This document shows, in pieces, positions 62,301 through 64,000 of a stretch of 64,000 nucleotides of DNA. The DNA comes from Mesorhabditis belari (taxonomy: Eukaryota; Nematoda; Chromadorea; Rhabditida; Rhabditidae), in NCBI GenBank assembly GCA_958450365.1, contig CAUEEP010000900.1, positions 186,001-250,000 of the forward strand. Reading direction: 5' to 3'. The notes beneath the pieces are model-generated. The model saw nothing but the letters and a program-made list of their open reading frames with translations. It was not told the origin of the DNA and ran no database searches. The translations under genes and the position numbers were made by a program. The first letter of the stretch is position 1. Each line of letters starts with the position of its first letter.

Positions 62301-63852
62301 CGGCAATCCTTTGCAAGAGACAGAAACTTTAGCCATCAGCTACAAGAAGCTTTTCTTTTCGAGAGGCCACTATTGGGGTAAATTGCAAATCCAGTCTGCA
62401 GACTAGAGAGATTTCCAGCTCACCGGATAGACTGTATACATATCCTCAGAGACACCATCTGAGTGCGCATTTCGAACGACGACAGTCACCTGAAAATGTT
62501 TTCTATCGACTGGCACTATCCGCGTTTAGTTACGGAAAACGAAATTGTGTTTATCAAAGTTTTCGTTGAATTGAATGTAGATTAATCTAGTAAATCTAGT
62601 AATCTGATAAAGTACTATGTAAGACAGAAATGGGCACAACTCCAGCTCAACACAACTCCAGCTCAACATAACTCCAGCTCAACACAACTCCAGCTCAACA
62701 CAACTCCAGCTCAACACAACTCCAGCTCAACACAACTCCAGCTCAACACAACTCCAGCTCAACTTCAACTCACCGTTGTGTCAGCAACAACCGTGATACT
62801 CCGATTCGTAGTTTGAAAGTAACCAACGTGTTGATCTCGATAGTTTGTCTGGATCTCTGGTGGAAGATTGAACTGAAAACTCTTCCTTTTGTAGGCGTAG
62901 TCTCACCAAAAACCTTTCTTGGTGTTTCATTGAACTAATTAGGGCAGTGATTTGAATTTTCTGGCACTGATAAGAAGAGTGGAAAGAAGAAAAGAATATT
63001 TGAGGAACTGGAAAGATTTACGAGAGAATTTTGGAGTGGAGGAACGGTGAAAGTGGCAGTGGAGAAGAGGGCGGATGGGGTGCTCACGGTGACAGTGGCT
63101 GGCTTTCTAGAAATGGGAAAATGCACTGAAAAGTCAAAAGTCGAGGCTATCCAAGGCAAGTCAAAGTCTGGCTTTGACTTTGGCTTTGGCTTTGTTTTTA
63201 TTCTTTAAAAAACTCACGTCGAATCGTAATTTGTAATAATCAGTGTGATGTTCTCCGTGTACGTGTTGTCCCCATCACTGAATATTTGTTTATCAGTCGA
63301 AAAACCCGCCTGATGGCAGGATTTTCTGGCTGGATTGGGATAAATAGCTTTTTCCGGCCGGCCAGCACTGGTGGTTGTGACGCAGTCGGGAGCACACATT
63401 CCTATGGCCCTTATGAGTCGGGTTCGACCCGCCGTAGTCCCACTGAGCTCCCAATTTTTCATTTTTTTTGAAATTGAACAACTATTCTTATATTCTAAAA
63501 CTTTTAAAGAAATTTTCGCCTACAGACTACGCCTACAGACTAGGCCAACAGTCTACGCCTACAGACTACGCCAACAGACTACGCCTGTAGACTACGCCTA
63601 CAGACTACGCCTACAGACTAGGCCAACAGACTACGCCTACAGACTACGCCTACAGACAAACTCACTCCGCAAACAGACAGACTGACTCTTTTATATAGTG
63701 GATCTACGATAACTCTTCCCTTTCAAACAAACTTCAAGGACAAACTTACTTCAAATGAGAATTCGTGACAGCAAAGATGAACTTTGTGCCTGTTGTGAAA
63801 GCCCTTACAGCTGGATGAACTTTTGCTGGCTCTTGGAGATCGGTGATGCGAG
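59383..63852 (-). CDS. IgGFc-binding-like extracellular protein, 3' complete, 5' outside window
   Basis: Fourteen exons in phase: 63852-63750, 63277-63218, 63106-63022, 62872-62774, 62489-62424, 61960-61853, 61807-61684, 61464-61403, 61358-61263, 61195-61134, 61093-61027, 60169-60080, 60042-59921 and 59662-59383. Landmarks: FTTGTKFIFAV, KPATVTVSTPSALFSTATF, NIWSVVATQDGTQV, NPATVTINAGQVLTIAV, ICNYEAIMLFPIQDSG, AMITTSNPSYAVA, and PVQPGTHVIQS then AATVYGHAAFTAYGYTPG. This is the order of an IgGFc-binding N-terminal-type domain found in nematode secreted or surface proteins. AATAAA lies at 59372-59367 just past the stop. The C-terminal tail is hydrophobic and may be wrong if the last exon splices at GTAATTC. 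Signal peptide not in window. Confidence 0.75.
59741..59805. repeat. 14-bp minisatellite CGCTTAAACATACC
   Basis: Five units in the last intron of the IgGFc-binding-like gene. Confidence 0.88.
60284..60335. repeat. 12-bp minisatellite CCTTTCCCTAGT
   Basis: About five units, in the largest intron (60170-61026), which also holds a run of AAGCTCATTCGGAA units near 60755-60815 and a mariner-like terminus at 60685. Confidence 0.85.
61540..61665. repeat. 12-bp minisatellite CCTTAAGCACAG
   Basis: About ten units in the intron 61465-61683. On the minus strand it reads as an open LKAVLKAV frame, an artefact of the repeat. Confidence 0.92.
62636..62765. repeat. 16-bp minisatellite AACACAACTCCAGCTC
   Basis: Eight units in the intron 62490-62773, ending 8 bases before the donor side of the upstream exon. 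The adjoining long intron (61961-62423) has no gene-like signal. Confidence 0.92.
63520..63660. repeat. 13-bp minisatellite TACAGACTACGCC
   Basis: About ten units with drift, in the intron 63278-63749 of the IgGFc-binding-like gene. Confidence 0.92.
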
Positions 63853-64000
63853 CTATAGTGGAGAATTTGTTTCAAAAACAATGAACTATTTAAAAAGGTT
63901 TTATTTTAATCTAAACTTTCAGCTCTAAGCGCTTTTGCATGATTTTTATGTTCTTGACTCAAACGAACCTTTATGCAAAACTTGAACATTCGCATACAAA

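Noticed and set aside
63360..63460. tRNA-like segment with GGGTTCGACCC and GGGAGC/GCTCCC pairing
   Set aside because: Spacing and stems do not make a cloverleaf in either direction; it falls inside an intron.
63371..63685. Frame with YAYRLRLQT repeats on +
   Set aside because: Generated by the 13-bp minisatellite in an intron of the opposite-strand gene.

Overview
The window looks like nuclear DNA of a rhabditid nematode. It is AT-rich. Most introns are 40-50 nt with TTTCAG or TTTTAG acceptors, and it carries srh-type seven-transmembrane chemoreceptor genes, mariner/Tc1 elements, short inverted-repeat elements and many minisatellites. All gene models here were built by hand from reading frame, splice sites and codon phase, with no database search.

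Left part (1-28985): a tandem segmental duplication with a unit of about 14.5 kb. Copy A is roughly 1-14570 and copy B is 14571-28985. Each unit holds a full srh-like receptor on + (srh1), a tRNA-like element, a truncated second receptor on - (srh2), a 9-bp minisatellite, exons 5-8 of an inverted srh1, a CR1/jockey-type LINE on -, an Ig/TSP-like multi-exon gene on +, the 3' part of a PFK-2/FBPase-2 gene on -, and the first two exons of a CUB-like gene on -. The two copies have decayed reciprocally: srh1 and the PFKFB fragment are open in A and broken in B, while the Ig/TSP gene is open in B and has a stop in A.

Middle part (28909-52875): three more srh1 copies (C on +, D on -, E on +) with remnants of srh2, forming large inverted repeats. 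C appears intact (342 codons). D lacks exon 5 and E has frameshifts. Introns here are loaded with a truncated mariner, two short inverted-repeat families, a Tc1/mariner fragment and a 2.9-kb transposon with terminal inverted repeats of about 400 bp. Between D and E lies a larger gene for a type I membrane protein: signal peptide, CUB-like region, LDL-receptor class A domain, one membrane span and an Arg/Ser-rich tail.

Right part (53-64 kb): unique sequence. It has a small secreted six-cysteine peptide gene, a decayed mariner, a Tc1 relic, a divergent ubiquitin-L40 fusion gene lacking Lys48 and Lys63, and a 13-intron gene on - with IgGFc-binding-like sequence whose 5' end is outside the window. 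Unrelated minisatellites occupy at least five introns of that last gene and one intron of the ubiquitin-L40 gene.

The genes do not form one pathway. The unifying theme is a fast-evolving chemoreceptor cluster built by tandem and inverted duplication, with fragments of neighbouring housekeeping and surface-protein genes carried along. Single-base homopolymer differences decide several intact/broken calls, so assembly error must be kept in mind.
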